A DNA stretch of 64,000 nt, taken from assembly GCA_017434755.1 (NCBI GenBank), contig JAFRER010000011.1:51589-115588 (forward strand), given 5' to 3'. Each line of letters starts with the position of its first letter. The stretch's first letter is position 1. The notes below the pieces were generated by a model, which was not told where the DNA came from, made no database searches, and saw only the letters and a list, made by a program, of their open reading frames with translations. This DNA is from Oscillospiraceae bacterium (GTDB taxonomy: Bacteria; Bacillota; Clostridia; Oscillospirales; Oscillospiraceae). Positions 1 to 8,995 of the stretch are shown here, in pieces. Position numbers and translations under genes: made by a program.

Positions 1-219
1 GTGACAGGCCTCGGGATGGGATTTGCGTCCTTTCTCGGGGGAGTTGCCGAACTCATCATGCGGGTGACATTCTCGCTTTTCCTCGCTCCCGTGATCGGCT
101 ACGCGGCACTGGCCCTGACCGGCCCCGCGGCATGGTTCCCGTGTGCCGTGATGATGTTCGTTCTGTTTTACGTCAGAATGAGGAAGATCGAAGAGAAGGG
201 TCTGCCGGAAACTGTCTGA
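1..219 (+). CDS. MATE family efflux transporter, C-terminal fragment (cut by window edge)
   Basis: The last 72 residues of a multidrug/toxin extrusion (MATE) type membrane antiporter, which exports organic cations using an ion gradient. Two hydrophobic helices are visible (about residues 18-40 and 43-58), followed by a short basic tail (RMRKIEEK), as in the last two helices of MATE proteins. The reading frame is open to the first base, so the GTG at position 1 is probably internal and the gene starts outside the window. A complete MATE gene lies at 48661. The family call rests on a short tail and is moderate. Confidence 0.6.
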   Translation: MTGLGMGFASFLGGVAELIMRVTFSLFLAPVIGYAALALTGPAAWFPCAVMMFVLFYVRMRKIEEKGLPETV

Positions 220-288
220 AATTGTGCTGTTTATACAAAACACCGCGGATCCGGAGAAAATCATTCGGTCAAAATCATGCCTGATCGG

Positions 289-318
289 TTGACATCGGAT
301 CTGATTCGGTGCTATATT
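289..318 (+). promoter_or_regulatory. Promoter of the sugar ABC operon
   Basis: TTGACA at 289-294 and TATATT at 313-318 are separated by 18 bases, a good sigma-A type promoter. It predicts a leader of about 145 bases before the start at 470. Confidence 0.65.
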
Positions 319-418
319 TAGCTTAGATTATCATATCATTTAAGTATTTGTTTAATGAATTAGAACGTTGATTATTCACTTTATGGCCTGTTTCATGAAT
401 CGGTTTCTTTTTGTAAAT

Positions 419-438
419 AAAACGGCATGCGCCGTTTT
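419..438. promoter_or_regulatory. Inverted repeat in the leader of the sugar-binding protein gene
   Basis: AAAACGGC and GCCGTTTT flank an ATGC centre, a perfect 8-base inverted repeat. It lies between the promoter at 289 and the Shine-Dalgarno site at 458. It could be a repressor operator or a leader hairpin; there is no strong T-tract, so a simple terminator is less likely. Confidence 0.4.
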
Positions 439-469
439 AAATATCAAACACATAAATGGAGGAAAAGAA

Positions 470-1522
470 ATGAAGAAAACCCTGGCAATCATTCTTGCGG
501 TCATTATGATCGCGGCAGTATTCGCGGGCTGCGGCAAATCCGCATCCGGCGGTGCTGTTAAAGTGGCAGTTCTCGTTCCGAATGCCGACCACGGCTGGAC
601 AGGCGCTGTCATGACCTATGCGCAGGAGCATGCGAAAGAAATCAGCGCCGGCGGAAAATACAACGTCACGGTGATCACTTCCACGGATGCCACCAACCAG
701 ATCCAGCAGGTGGAAGACCTCATAGCGAACAAGACCGCTACCCATGTTGTCATCCTCCCGCAGGACAACTCCCTTGAAGCCACGATGAAGAAGCTCGCCG
801 CCAGCGGCATCCCCTTCACCATGTTCGACCGTGTCATCGACTCCGTTGCTGACAGCGCAGTTGCCGCCGTCAAGGGCGACAACAACGGCATAGGTGCGGA
901 GACCGCAAAACGCTTTATCGAAAAGGGAATGAAGCCCGGCGACAAGATCCTCATCATCCCCGGTGACAACTCGTCCGTTCCCACCATGCGCAACGACGGC
1001 TTCTTCGCCGTCCTGAAAGAGAACGGCTGGTCCGATGATCAGATCGCAGCCATCGAATCCACCGACTACACCGGCTGGAGCCGCGCAAAAGGCCATGAGC
1101 TCTTCGTCAACTGGCTCGACTCCAACACGGTCGACACCATCAAGAACACCAAGTGGATCTTCACGCACGACGATGAGATCGCCATGGGCATGCTCGAGGC
1201 TCTGAAATCCGACGAGATCAGCGCCGAGAAGAAGCAGGCCTTCTATGATGCGGGTGTCCATCTCGGAACCTCTTCCGGACTGAACGAGATCTACTCCGTC
1301 CTTAAGGGCATCCACCAGAAAGACTACACCGCTGAAGTCGCCGGCCTTGCCGACCTCTTCTCCGTGACCTATGACCCTGCAATGATTAAGATCGCTATTG
1401 ATGATATGATCACCTCTATTGAGGGCGGAACTGTTCCCAAGGATCACGTCATCCCCGTTTCCGTTGTCGATGCCAGCAATGTTGACCAGTTCCAGGGCTT
1501 CGGCGACGCAGTATCCAAGTAA
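470..1522 (+). CDS. Sugar ABC transporter substrate-binding lipoprotein (RbsB/MglB type)
   Basis: Extracytoplasmic sugar-binding protein of a CUT2-type importer, 350 residues. The N-terminus is a lipoprotein signal: MKK, a hydrophobic stretch, then a lipobox ending FAGC with Cys21 as the lipidated residue. The mature part reads as a type I periplasmic-binding fold (VAVLVPNADHGWTGAV near the start, a TDATNQIQQVEDLIANK region, FDRVIDS in the middle). ATG 470 is chosen over an in-frame start at 368 because GGAGG at 458-462 sits 7 bases upstream and the signal peptide begins there. It is the first gene of an operon with the ATPase (1608) and permease (3106). The ligand cannot be read from sequence; a pentose or hexose is likely. 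Confidence 0.85.
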   Translation: MKKTLAIILAVIMIAAVFAGCGKSASGGAVKVAVLVPNADHGWTGAVMTYAQEHAKEISAGGKYNVTVITSTDATNQIQQVEDLIANKTATHVVILPQDNSLEATMKKLAASGIPFTMFDRVIDSVADSAVAAVKGDNNGIGAETAKRFIEKGMKPGDKILIIPGDNSSVPTMRNDGFFAVLKENGWSDDQIAAIESTDYTGWSRAKGHELFVNWLDSNTVDTIKNTKWIFTHDDEIAMGMLEALKSDEISAEKKQAFYDAGVHLGTSSGLNEIYSVLKGIHQKDYTAEVAGLADLFSVTYDPAMIKIAIDDMITSIEGGTVPKDHVIPVSVVDASNVDQFQGFGDAVSK

Positions 1523-1546
1523 TATCACAGCCGCTTAGATCTTGAT

Positions 1547-1575
1547 TTCGCGGGCATCTTTACGGTGCCCGCGAA
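1547..1575 (+). promoter_or_regulatory. Intercistronic hairpin after the binding-protein gene
   Basis: TTCGCGGGCATC and GTGCCCGCGAA form a strong stem without a T-tract. Its place just after the binding-protein gene fits an mRNA-stabilising or attenuating hairpin that keeps the binding protein in excess over the membrane parts. This role is inferred. Confidence 0.5.
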
Positions 1576-1607
1576 TACTTGAAAGATGAAATGGAAGGAG
1601 AACCGTC

Positions 1608-3113
1608 ATGGAACTGCTTAAGATGACGGATATAAGCAAATCGTTCTCCGGCGTTACCGTTCTTTCCCACGTGGATTTCAGCGTGGAAAAGGGCGAGGTG
1701 CATGCCCTTCTCGGTGAAAACGGAGCGGGAAAATCCACCTTGATGAATATTCTCGCGGGCGTGCATCAGCGCGATTCGGGCCAGATCGTTTTTGACGGCG
1801 AGGTCATGGAGGATATTTCCGTCCAAAAGACCGAGCAGGCCGGTATCGCGTTCGTCCATCAGGAGCTCAACCTGTTCAACGACCTCAAAGTATACGAGAA
1901 CATGTTCCTCCGCAAAGAGATCCTGACAAAGCTGCATACGCTCAACAAAAGCGCCATGATCGCCAGGGCGAGGGAGCTGTTTGAATCAATGGGGGTGGAT
2001 ATCGAGCCGGATGTCCTCGTTTCCGAGCTTGAACCGAGCAAAAAGCAGATCCTGGAGATCTCGAAGGCGATCTTTGCCAATGCCAAGCTGATCATCCTCG
2101 ACGAGCCCACGACCTCTCTGAACAACAACGAGATCGACCACCTGTTCGGGATCGTCCGCCGGCTCAAGGAACAGGGAAAGTCCTTTATCTTCATTTCCCA
2201 CAAGATGAACGAGATTTTTACCATTGCGGATACCTATACGGTCCTCCGCAACGGATGCTTTATAAATGCCGGCAGGATCGCCGACACTTCCCCCGAGGAA
2301 GTGACACGCATGATGGTCGGCAACAGCTTTTCCGCCGAAGGAGTCTATCAGAAGCGTGAACTCGGTGACGTGGTGCTTTCGCTTGAACACGCCACCGGAC
2401 AGGGCTTCGAGGACGTCAGTTTTCAGGTGAGAAAAGGGGAGGTCCTCGGAATGACCGGTCTGAAAGGGGCCGGCGTCAGCCAGACGATGCAGACCATATT
2501 CGGCGCAAGACCGCTGCTTGGCGGAAAGATACTCATCAACGGCAAGGAGATCAAGCACGAGAACATCCATTTGGCCATGACGGAAAAGGTCGGAATGATC
2601 CCTTCAAACAGGAAGGAAAACTCCATTATCCCGGACTTCTCGCTCCTTGAAAACAACTATGTTTCCGAGCATACCCTCAGCTCCCGCAGGCAGTATATAA
2701 ACAAAAAGAAAGAGCTTGCGATCTTCGAAAAACACAAACAGGCGCTGAATATCAAAGCGAACAGCCCGGATGATTCGATCCTTTCTCTGTCCGGCGGAAA
2801 CCAGCAGAAAGTGATCCTTGCCAGATGGCTCACGACCCAGGCGGATATCCTGCTGCTGGACAATCCGACACAGGGCATCGACGTCGGCGCCAAAGCCGAG
2901 ATCTACAAGCTGATCATGGATCTTGCCGATCAGGGGAAGACGATCCTGGTCAATACGCTTGAAATACCGGAGATACAGAAGATAGCGGACCGCTGTGCGG
3001 TGTTCTATCACGGACATATCCAGACCATACTTCCGCGTGAGGAAATCAATGAGGAACTTGTAATGCTTTATGCCACGAACGTCAGGCAGGCAACGGAGGA
3101 GCAAAATGGATAA
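1608..3113 (+). CDS. Sugar ABC transporter ATP-binding protein, two ABC domains (RbsA/MglA type)
   Basis: Cytoplasmic energising subunit, 501 residues, the usual length for CUT2 double ATPases. The first domain has Walker A GENGAGKST at 36-44 and Walker B LIILDEPTTS. The second domain has a degenerate P-loop region (GMTGLKGAGVSQ) but an intact signature LSGGNQQK and Walker B ILLLDNPTQGID. This asymmetry is normal for the family. It follows the binding protein after a hairpin, and its 3' end overlaps the permease start by 8 bases, implying translational coupling. Confidence 0.9.
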   Translation: MELLKMTDISKSFSGVTVLSHVDFSVEKGEVHALLGENGAGKSTLMNILAGVHQRDSGQIVFDGEVMEDISVQKTEQAGIAFVHQELNLFNDLKVYENMFLRKEILTKLHTLNKSAMIARARELFESMGVDIEPDVLVSELEPSKKQILEISKAIFANAKLIILDEPTTSLNNNEIDHLFGIVRRLKEQGKSFIFISHKMNEIFTIADTYTVLRNGCFINAGRIADTSPEEVTRMMVGNSFSAEGVYQKRELGDVVLSLEHATGQGFEDVSFQVRKGEVLGMTGLKGAGVSQTMQTIFGARPLLGGKILINGKEIKHENIHLAMTEKVGMIPSNRKENSIIPDFSLLENNYVSEHTLSSRRQYINKKKELAIFEKHKQALNIKANSPDDSILSLSGGNQQKVILARWLTTQADILLLDNPTQGIDVGAKAEIYKLIMDLADQGKTILVNTLEIPEIQKIADRCAVFYHGHIQTILPREEINEELVMLYATNVRQATEEQNG

Positions 3114-4110
3114 CAAGACAGTCAAAACGAAAAAATCGATCGGGACGATCGCCAGCAACTACAGCTTCGTTCTCATCGCGCTCGGTATCTTTATAGCATA
3201 CCTGATCGTTAACGGCGGAGCCACCACCTGGAGCGGCGTGATGAATATCCTCCGGCACTCGGCAGTGGTCGGCATCATCGCTTTCGGTATGGGCCTTGCC
3301 ATCATAACCGGCGGCATCGATCTTTCCGTCGGCTCCATGCTGTGCCTTGTTTCAAGCTTCGGCGTGGTGGTGTTCAACGCGACGGGCAGCATCTTTGTCA
3401 CACTGCTTTTCACGCTCGCGGCCGGAGCGCTCTGCGGCGCGATCAACGGCGTGCTGATCGGCTATGCCAAGATGCCGGCCTTCATCGTGACGCTCGCAAC
3501 GATGCTGATCTACAGGTCGGTAGCCCAGTATTATCTGCGTACAACGGGCGTATCGATCTACAACATGAACGGCACGCTCTCCAGATACAACGCGTTCTAC
3601 GGCTTCGGTCAGGCGAAGTTTCTTACGGTCCCGCTGGTCGGGATCGTGCTGATCCTGGTTACCGTGCTGATGGTGTTCATGGCAACGAACACCAAGTTCG
3701 GCAAAACCATCTATGCCGTCGGAAGCAACGAGAGAGCGGCGCTGCTGGCCGGTATCCATGTAGACAAGACGAGGGTGCTCGTATACGTTATCTGCGGTCT
3801 CCTCTGCGGACTGAGCGCATTCCTCTGGATGGCGATGAACGGTTCCGTTGACCCGGCTACCCTGGGCAAGAGCAACGAGATGTACGCCATTGCGGCCGTC
3901 GTCATAGGCGGCATCAGCATGGCCGGCGGAAAAGGCAGACTGCTCGGCGTGCTCTTCGGCGCCATGAGCTACACGATCATCGACAAGATCATCGCTTCTC
4001 TGGGTGTGGATGCTCTCATCAACGACACCATCAAGGGGACGATCCTCCTGCTGGCGGTATTCATCCAGATCATGCTTCCGCTCCTGCGCAGCAGAGCAAA
4101 GGCGAAATGA
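3106..4110 (+). CDS. Sugar ABC transporter permease (RbsC type)
   Basis: Integral membrane permease of the CUT2 importer, 334 residues with about eight to ten hydrophobic segments. The motifs GIDLSVGSM and IGGISMAGGKG are typical of RbsC/MglC/XylH-type permeases. ATG 3106 is chosen because GGAGGA at 3095-3100 is well placed and the upstream in-frame codons lie inside the ATPase gene. It overlaps the ATPase by 8 bases and the next gene by 4 (ATGA). A single permease gene implies a homodimeric channel, unlike the two-permease system at 16100-20949. Confidence 0.88.
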   Translation: MDNKTVKTKKSIGTIASNYSFVLIALGIFIAYLIVNGGATTWSGVMNILRHSAVVGIIAFGMGLAIITGGIDLSVGSMLCLVSSFGVVVFNATGSIFVTLLFTLAAGALCGAINGVLIGYAKMPAFIVTLATMLIYRSVAQYYLRTTGVSIYNMNGTLSRYNAFYGFGQAKFLTVPLVGIVLILVTVLMVFMATNTKFGKTIYAVGSNERAALLAGIHVDKTRVLVYVICGLLCGLSAFLWMAMNGSVDPATLGKSNEMYAIAAVVIGGISMAGGKGRLLGVLFGAMSYTIIDKIIASLGVDALINDTIKGTILLLAVFIQIMLPLLRSRAKAK

Positions 4111-5333
4111 ACGGGGAGCGGCTTTCCGGTTCGAAAAAACTGCTGATAGCCCTGTGCTTCGTGATGTATTTGCTCTACGGCATGTACTTCGGCGGCTTCG
4201 GAGCAAATTCAGGCAATATGATGGCCTTTTTCGGGATAAGCGAATCCCGGCAGGGCATGATCATGACGGTGCAGTCGATCGGCTGCATCGTCATGGCAGT
4301 TATACTGGGAGTCATCGGCGAGCGTGTCAACAAGCTGAAGGGCCTGCTCCTCGGTGTGCTCGTGATGGGCCTGGCCGGCATACTCATCGGCACGATCCCG
4401 GCATTCCGGGCGCAGGGGAGCGGCTACGGCACGATGCTGTGCTTTTCCGTGATCGGCGGTATCGGCTATATCACGATCGACCTTTTGATGAACGGTGCGG
4501 TCGCTGATGTGTTCAGAGAGAAAAAGTCCACGCTGCTTCCTCTGGTCCACGCCTTTTACGGCGGGGGATCCATGCTCGCGCCTCTGTTCGTATCGATGCT
4601 GGCGGACCCTTCAAAACCGGCCAGTTTTTCGGTTCCTTATCTTGTGACGGGATGCTGCGCGGTCATCCTGGGGATCGTGTTCTTTACCTGCGTCAGAAAG
4701 GTGACCCCGGACACGCTGTACGCGGATATGGCACCGATAAGGGCGAGAGCCGCAGCCAATCCGTTCGAGGTGTTCCGGGATATACGGGCCTGGCAGTATT
4801 TTCTCTGCTGTTTTCTTTATCTGAGTTTTCAGACCGGTCTTGTCGCCTGGCTCCCCCGGTTCTTTGAAGTCCGGCTCGGTACGCCGTATGAGACCGCCAA
4901 CAGCATGCTGACGCTGTATTTCCTCGGCGCGCTGGTCATACGGCTGATCTCGCCTGCAGTCTACAGACGTTTGTCCGCCAGGATCTACTATCTGCTCAGC
5001 ATCAGTGCGTCTGTCGCGGTGTTCGCGGTGTTCCTGCTGCTTCCGTCCGCGCCGCTGATGCTTCTGCGGCTGCTTCTTGTTGTGACGGGGCTCCTGCAGG
5101 GGATAGCGGTCCCGAGCCTTCAGCTTCTGGTTACAGACGATTTTGCCGACAGAACGGCATCGGCCTCTTCGGCGATCGTCCTCGGGGTCTCTCTCTCCGC
5201 GCTTCTTGCGCCGGTCATCATGGGCGCCATCATAGAATCAGCGGGATATCTTGCTTCCATGTGGTTCATAACCGTGCTTCTGGCGCTTTCGGTCGCTGTT
5301 CTTGTTACGGTGAAGCATAAAGCGACGGAATAA
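4107..5333 (+). CDS. MFS transporter (sugar-type), last gene of the ABC operon
   Basis: Major facilitator protein of 408 residues with about 12 hydrophobic segments. An early loop GERVNKLKG after the second helix corresponds to the family's conserved inter-helix motif. The start codon overlaps the permease stop (ATGA), so it is translated with the ABC genes. A secondary carrier inside an ABC sugar operon could import a related sugar or export a product or excess sugar. The substrate is unknown. A terminator follows at 5350. Confidence 0.75.
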   Translation: MNGERLSGSKKLLIALCFVMYLLYGMYFGGFGANSGNMMAFFGISESRQGMIMTVQSIGCIVMAVILGVIGERVNKLKGLLLGVLVMGLAGILIGTIPAFRAQGSGYGTMLCFSVIGGIGYITIDLLMNGAVADVFREKKSTLLPLVHAFYGGGSMLAPLFVSMLADPSKPASFSVPYLVTGCCAVILGIVFFTCVRKVTPDTLYADMAPIRARAAANPFEVFRDIRAWQYFLCCFLYLSFQTGLVAWLPRFFEVRLGTPYETANSMLTLYFLGALVIRLISPAVYRRLSARIYYLLSISASVAVFAVFLLLPSAPLMLLRLLLVVTGLLQGIAVPSLQLLVTDDFADRTASASSAIVLGVSLSALLAPVIMGAIIESAGYLASMWFITVLLALSVAVLVTVKHKATE

Positions 5334-5349
5334 ATGACACTTATATCGC

Positions 5350-5396
5350 AAAGTCCCTGATGTGCCTGAAAGCGCATCAGGGACTTTTTGTCGTTT
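5350..5396 (+). terminator. Rho-independent terminator of the sugar ABC operon
   Basis: The 13-base stem AAAGTCCCTGATG / CATCAGGGACTTT is followed by TTTTTGTCGTTTT. Confidence 0.85.
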
Positions 5397-5485
5397 TAGT
5401 CAAAAATACGTCTGAAAATTGTGTAATATTGCCAATTATGTTCCACTTTTGACAATCTAAAGTTGCCGTATCGTCCAAATAGCTG

Positions 5486-5514
5486 TTGACTGCGGGCCGC
5501 GCGGAGATTATAAT
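5486..5514 (+). promoter_or_regulatory. Promoter of the small protein/flavin reductase operon
   Basis: TTGACT at 5486-5491 and a perfect TATAAT at 5509-5514 with a 17-base spacer: a near-consensus, probably strong promoter. Transcription would start near 5521, about 70 bases before the start codon at 5590. Confidence 0.8.
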
Positions 5515-5589
5515 AACGGTTAAGATGTGACTGGTATGCTCTATAACAGTCCTTTTTCATGAATACCAATTTGGAGGAGAGAAAAATAC

Positions 5590-5817
5590 ATGAAGAAGAA
5601 ATCAAGCCTGAAGAAGAAAGCAAAGAAACTGCTTGTCCTCGTCTGCCTGGGTGGAGTGGGCTACCTTCTCGTAAAGCTGCTCAAGACTGACGCAGCAAAG
5701 GAAAAGCTTTTCAACATCCTCGGCGAAGACACCTACCTCGCGATCGAAGACAAAGCCTATCTGCTCGGCGATCTGCTGATGTGGCCGATCGACTTTGTCA
5801 GAGCACTTCTTCCGTGA
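5590..5817 (+). CDS. Small single-pass membrane protein of unknown function
   Basis: 75 residues. A very basic N-terminus (MKKKSSLKKKAKK) leads into one hydrophobic segment at about 13-30, then a charged stretch and a second moderately hydrophobic C-terminal part (LLMWPIDFVRALL) that could lie along the membrane. GGAGGAGA stands just upstream of the ATG. It is 37 bases from the large flavin reductase gene and shares its promoter. I do not recognise the family. The layout suggests a membrane tether or assembly factor for the reductase, which is inference only. A similar small gene sits in the dehydratase operon at 63563. Confidence 0.7.
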   Translation: MKKKSSLKKKAKKLLVLVCLGGVGYLLVKLLKTDAAKEKLFNILGEDTYLAIEDKAYLLGDLLMWPIDFVRALLP

Positions 5818-5854
5818 TTTGAGCGGAAAATTAAAATTGTAAAGGAGTTATTTG

Positions 5855-7915
5855 ATGAATCCGAAATACGAGCCTCTATTTACACCGTTCAAAATCGGAG
5901 ATGTAGAGATCCCTAACCGCATTGTTCAGTGCTCCATGGGCGGAACCACGCTGTTCGGCTGGCTGGAGCCCTCCCACTTCGACCTTGAAGGCGCAGACTT
6001 CCTGCTCAAGAGAGCAAAAGACGGCGTCGGCCTTGTCCTTCCCGGCATGCAGGTCATCCGCGATACCATGGGAAGAAAATGGCTTGACTCCAACCGTCAG
6101 ATGTACCGTGTGCTGAAACCCTACATGGACGAGTACCACAAGACCGGCAGCAAGCTGTTCATCCAGCTGGCCGGCGGCTTCGGCCGTTCCATGGCGGTCA
6201 CTCCCTGGATGGCGGCCCTTGCCAGAAACGATCTTCTCAACAAGCTCGCAAGCCCGATCGTCGACGTTCAGTACGCCTGCGCTTCCGCTTCCGCCACGCC
6301 CAACCGCTGGGCCGATAACCTCACCTCCCGTCCCTTCACCGTAGAAGAGATCCAGGAGATGGTATGGCACTTCGGCGCCACCGCGAAGAAGCTCCGCGAG
6401 GCCGGCATCGACGGCGTTGAGATCCACGCCGTCCACGAAGGCTACAACCTCGACCAGTTCGCCATTGCGAACATGAACTTCCGTACCGACCAGTACGGCG
6501 GATCCCTTGAGAACCGTCTCCGTTTCGCGACCGAGATCGTTCAGGAGATCCACAAGCAGGCCGGCGACGACTTCCCGGTATCTCTCCGTTACTCCGTACG
6601 CTCCTGCACCAAGGGCTGGAGAAAGGGCGCAATGCCCGGCGAGGAGTTCGAGGAGTTTGGCCGTGACATGGCAGAGTCCGAGAAGGCGGTCAAGATCCTG
6701 CAGGATGCCGGATACGCCTTCCTCAACTGCGACAACGGCACCTACGATGCCTGGTACTGGGCTCATCCGCCTCAGTACATGCCGGACAACTGCAACCTTG
6801 CAGATGTTGAGCACATCCGTCAGTTCATAGATATCCCCGTAGCCTGCGCAGGCCGTATGGATCCTGTCAAGGCCGCCGAGGAGATCGCCGCCGGACGTCT
6901 CGACGCAGTTGCGATTGCCCGTCAGAACCTCGTCGATGAAAACTGGATCACCAAGATCAAACAGGGCCGTGAAGACGAGATCCGTCCCTGCATCCGCTGC
7001 CACAACGGCTGCTTCAACTTCTCCAAGGCTGCCGGCACCGAAAACATGCAGGCTCTCGGCGATTCTCTGCACCTTGCACGCTGCGCTCTGAACCCGCCCA
7101 CCATGCAGCACAACCGTTATAAGATCGTTCCCACCAAGAACCCGAAGAAGGTCGCCATCGTCGGCGGCGGCGTCGGCGGTATGGAATCCGCTCTTGTTCT
7201 CAAGAAACGCGGCCACAACCCAGTCATCTTCGAGAAAGAGGACAAGCTCGGCGGTCTGTTCCTGACTGCTTCGGCCATGACCTTCAAGGAGAACGACAAG
7301 CAGCTGCTCAAGTGGTATGAGGATGAGATAAAGAGATACGGCATCGAGGTCCGGTTCAACAGCGAGATCAAGGATGTCAACGAACTTCTCAAGAGCTTTG
7401 ACGAAGTGATCGTCGCCACCGGCTCCGTTCCCAGAAACATGCCTCAGATCAAGGGCTTCGAGAAGACCCGCTCCTTCCGCGAACTGCTCCGCGAGAAGTC
7501 TGTTGAAGGCGACAAGATCGTCTTCCTCGGCGGCGGCCAGTCCTCCTGCGAAGCGGCATACGATCTCGTCCTTGCCGGCAAGCACCCGATCATAGTCGAG
7601 TACGGCAACGACCTCGTTGCGGCCCAGGCGACCTGCCTTGCCAATACGTCCTTCCTGCGTGACGCTATGGAATACCACAAGGTCCCCGTGTATCTGCACA
7701 GCACCATCACCGAGATCGGAGACGGCTACTGCGTGATCAAGACTCCGGATGACGCGTTCACCCAGGAGTGCGATGCGGTCGTCAACGGCGTCGGATTCGT
7801 TCCCGCTCCTCTGGGAGAGAAGGGTGCGCATATCCACCGCGTCGGTGACTGCGTTGCGATAGGCAACCTGCGTACCGTCGTATGGCGCGCATGGGATGTC
7901 TGCATGAGGATCTGA
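5855..7915 (+). CDS. FMN/FAD/4Fe-4S enoate reductase (2,4-dienoyl-CoA reductase/BaiCD family)
   Basis: 686 residues, the normal size for this family, which reduces activated C=C bonds with NAD(P)H. Domain 1 (about 1-370) is an Old Yellow Enzyme TIM barrel with the HAVHEGYNLDQF and RTDQYGGSLENR motifs around the FMN site. A Cys cluster follows (CIRCHNGCF, then a later Cys) for the 4Fe-4S centre. Domain 2 (about 425-686) has dinucleotide motifs VAIVGGGVGGMES and IVFLGGGQSSCEAA for FAD and NAD(P). ATG 5855 follows AAAGGAG. It is co-transcribed with the small protein at 5590. Substrates in relatives include 2-enoates, dienoyl-CoA and bile-acid intermediates; the one here is not readable. Confidence 0.85.
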   Translation: MNPKYEPLFTPFKIGDVEIPNRIVQCSMGGTTLFGWLEPSHFDLEGADFLLKRAKDGVGLVLPGMQVIRDTMGRKWLDSNRQMYRVLKPYMDEYHKTGSKLFIQLAGGFGRSMAVTPWMAALARNDLLNKLASPIVDVQYACASASATPNRWADNLTSRPFTVEEIQEMVWHFGATAKKLREAGIDGVEIHAVHEGYNLDQFAIANMNFRTDQYGGSLENRLRFATEIVQEIHKQAGDDFPVSLRYSVRSCTKGWRKGAMPGEEFEEFGRDMAESEKAVKILQDAGYAFLNCDNGTYDAWYWAHPPQYMPDNCNLADVEHIRQFIDIPVACAGRMDPVKAAEEIAAGRLDAVAIARQNLVDENWITKIKQGREDEIRPCIRCHNGCFNFSKAAGTENMQALGDSLHLARCALNPPTMQHNRYKIVPTKNPKKVAIVGGGVGGMESALVLKKRGHNPVIFEKEDKLGGLFLTASAMTFKENDKQLLKWYEDEIKRYGIEVRFNSEIKDVNELLKSFDEVIVATGSVPRNMPQIKGFEKTRSFRELLREKSVEGDKIVFLGGGQSSCEAAYDLVLAGKHPIIVEYGNDLVAAQATCLANTSFLRDAMEYHKVPVYLHSTITEIGDGYCVIKTPDDAFTQECDAVVNGVGFVPAPLGEKGAHIHRVGDCVAIGNLRTVVWRAWDVCMRI

Positions 7916-7954
7916 TGCTGTCAGGCTTCTGACAGCGGACTGCTGAAACATAAG

Positions 7955-8007
7955 GCTCCCCCTGTGATGGACAGAGCTTCTCTGTCGCACAGGGGGAGCA
8001 TCCTTTT
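7955..8007 (+). terminator. Terminator after the enoate reductase gene
   Basis: A long stem GCTCCCCCTGTG / CACAGGGGGAGC with an inner ACAGA/TCTGT helix, followed by TCCTTTTT. Confidence 0.85.
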
Positions 8008-8058
8008 TGCATTTATGAATAGGAGGCGGCCGGTATTCGTCCCTTTACGGCCTGCTGT

Positions 8059-8904
8059 TCAGAATATGGGAAGAATGTTTGCGAGGATCCCGAACAAGAC
8101 GCCCGAGACATACAGCATCAGCAGGGTAACGTATTTCTCGCTGCTTTTCCGGTCCATCCGGAACAGAACCAGCAGGCCTACGCCGGAACCGGTGAGAAGG
8201 CCGGAGAGCATGGCTCCCGCGCTCATGCTGCCCTGCAGATACAGCTGGGTGATGACCACGCTTGCGGCGCAGTTGGGGATCAGGCCGATCAGGCCGGCGA
8301 GGAATTCCCCGATAACGGGCCTGTTCAGGATGAAGCGGCTGATCGTATCGGGCCCGACGTATTCGATAACGAAGGAAAGAACGAGGTTAACGAGCAGAAG
8401 GAAACCGGCGATCTTCAATGTGTGGATAACAGCGGATTTGAAGATCCCATCTTCGCACTTGCAGCCTTCCTGCTCGCACATCTCGTGTATGTGACGCTCC
8501 TTCACGAGACCGAAGCGTTTGTCGATGAGATCGATGGTCATGCCGGCGATGATGGCGGCGAGGACCTTGTAAGCAAGCACCTTCAGGATGAATCCGGCGG
8601 GCGCGGAACTGGAGATGAGTATGGGGAGCATCTCGTCCGATGTGGAGAGGAAGACAGCGAGCAGCGTTCCTCTTGTGACCAGTCCGCTCACATACAGGTT
8701 GGCTGTGGCGGCGGAAAAACCGCACTGGGGGATCACCCCGAGCGCAGCTCCGAGAACAGGCCCGAGCCTTCCGGCACGGTGGACGATCTCTACGGTCTTT
8801 TCCTCGGCCTTCGCCTCTATGAATTCTATAATGAGATACGCGGCAAACAGAAAAGGCAGCGTTTTCAGCGTATCCAGCAATGCCTCTTTTATAATATCGA
8901 GCAA
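8059..8904 (-). CDS. Putative multi-TM heavy-metal/arsenic exporter (ArsP_2-like permease)
   Basis: 281-residue polytopic membrane protein with two similar halves, each with a polar signature inside a helix: GVIPQCGFSAATANLYVSG and GLIPNCAASVVITQLYLQG. This matches the putative 10-TM heavy-metal exporter family (Pfam ArsP_2), often annotated as arsenic efflux or manganese transporter. A central cytoplasmic loop with CEQEGCKCEDG could bind metal. The start is a TTG at 8904 preceded by GAGGTG. It is monocistronic and divergent from galT. The exact ion is unknown. Confidence 0.7.
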   Translation of the reverse strand: MLDIIKEALLDTLKTLPFLFAAYLIIEFIEAKAEEKTVEIVHRAGRLGPVLGAALGVIPQCGFSAATANLYVSGLVTRGTLLAVFLSTSDEMLPILISSSAPAGFILKVLAYKVLAAIIAGMTIDLIDKRFGLVKERHIHEMCEQEGCKCEDGIFKSAVIHTLKIAGFLLLVNLVLSFVIEYVGPDTISRFILNRPVIGEFLAGLIGLIPNCAASVVITQLYLQGSMSAGAMLSGLLTGSGVGLLVLFRMDRKSSEKYVTLLMLYVSGVLFGILANILPIF

Positions 8905-8947
8905 GTGAACACCTCATAAGCAGTCGAAATCGGGATAAAACGATTTG

Positions 8948-8976
8948 AGTATAACCGCGACAAGAAGTTTTGTAAA
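8948..8976 (-). promoter_or_regulatory. Promoter of the metal exporter-like gene
   Basis: On the minus strand TTTACA (8971-8976) and TATACT (8948-8953) with a 17-base spacer. Confidence 0.6.
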
Positions 8977-8995
8977 CCGAAAAGTAAAAATCGAC

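Noticed and set aside
437-1528. A 363-codon antisense frame opposite the sugar-binding lipoprotein
   Set aside because: The plus-strand gene has promoter, ribosome site and lipobox. The antisense frame has none of these.
5876-7990. A 704-codon open frame antisense to the enoate reductase
   Set aside because: The plus strand encodes FMN, Fe-S and FAD motifs in order. The antisense product has no recognisable domain and runs through the terminator at 7955.
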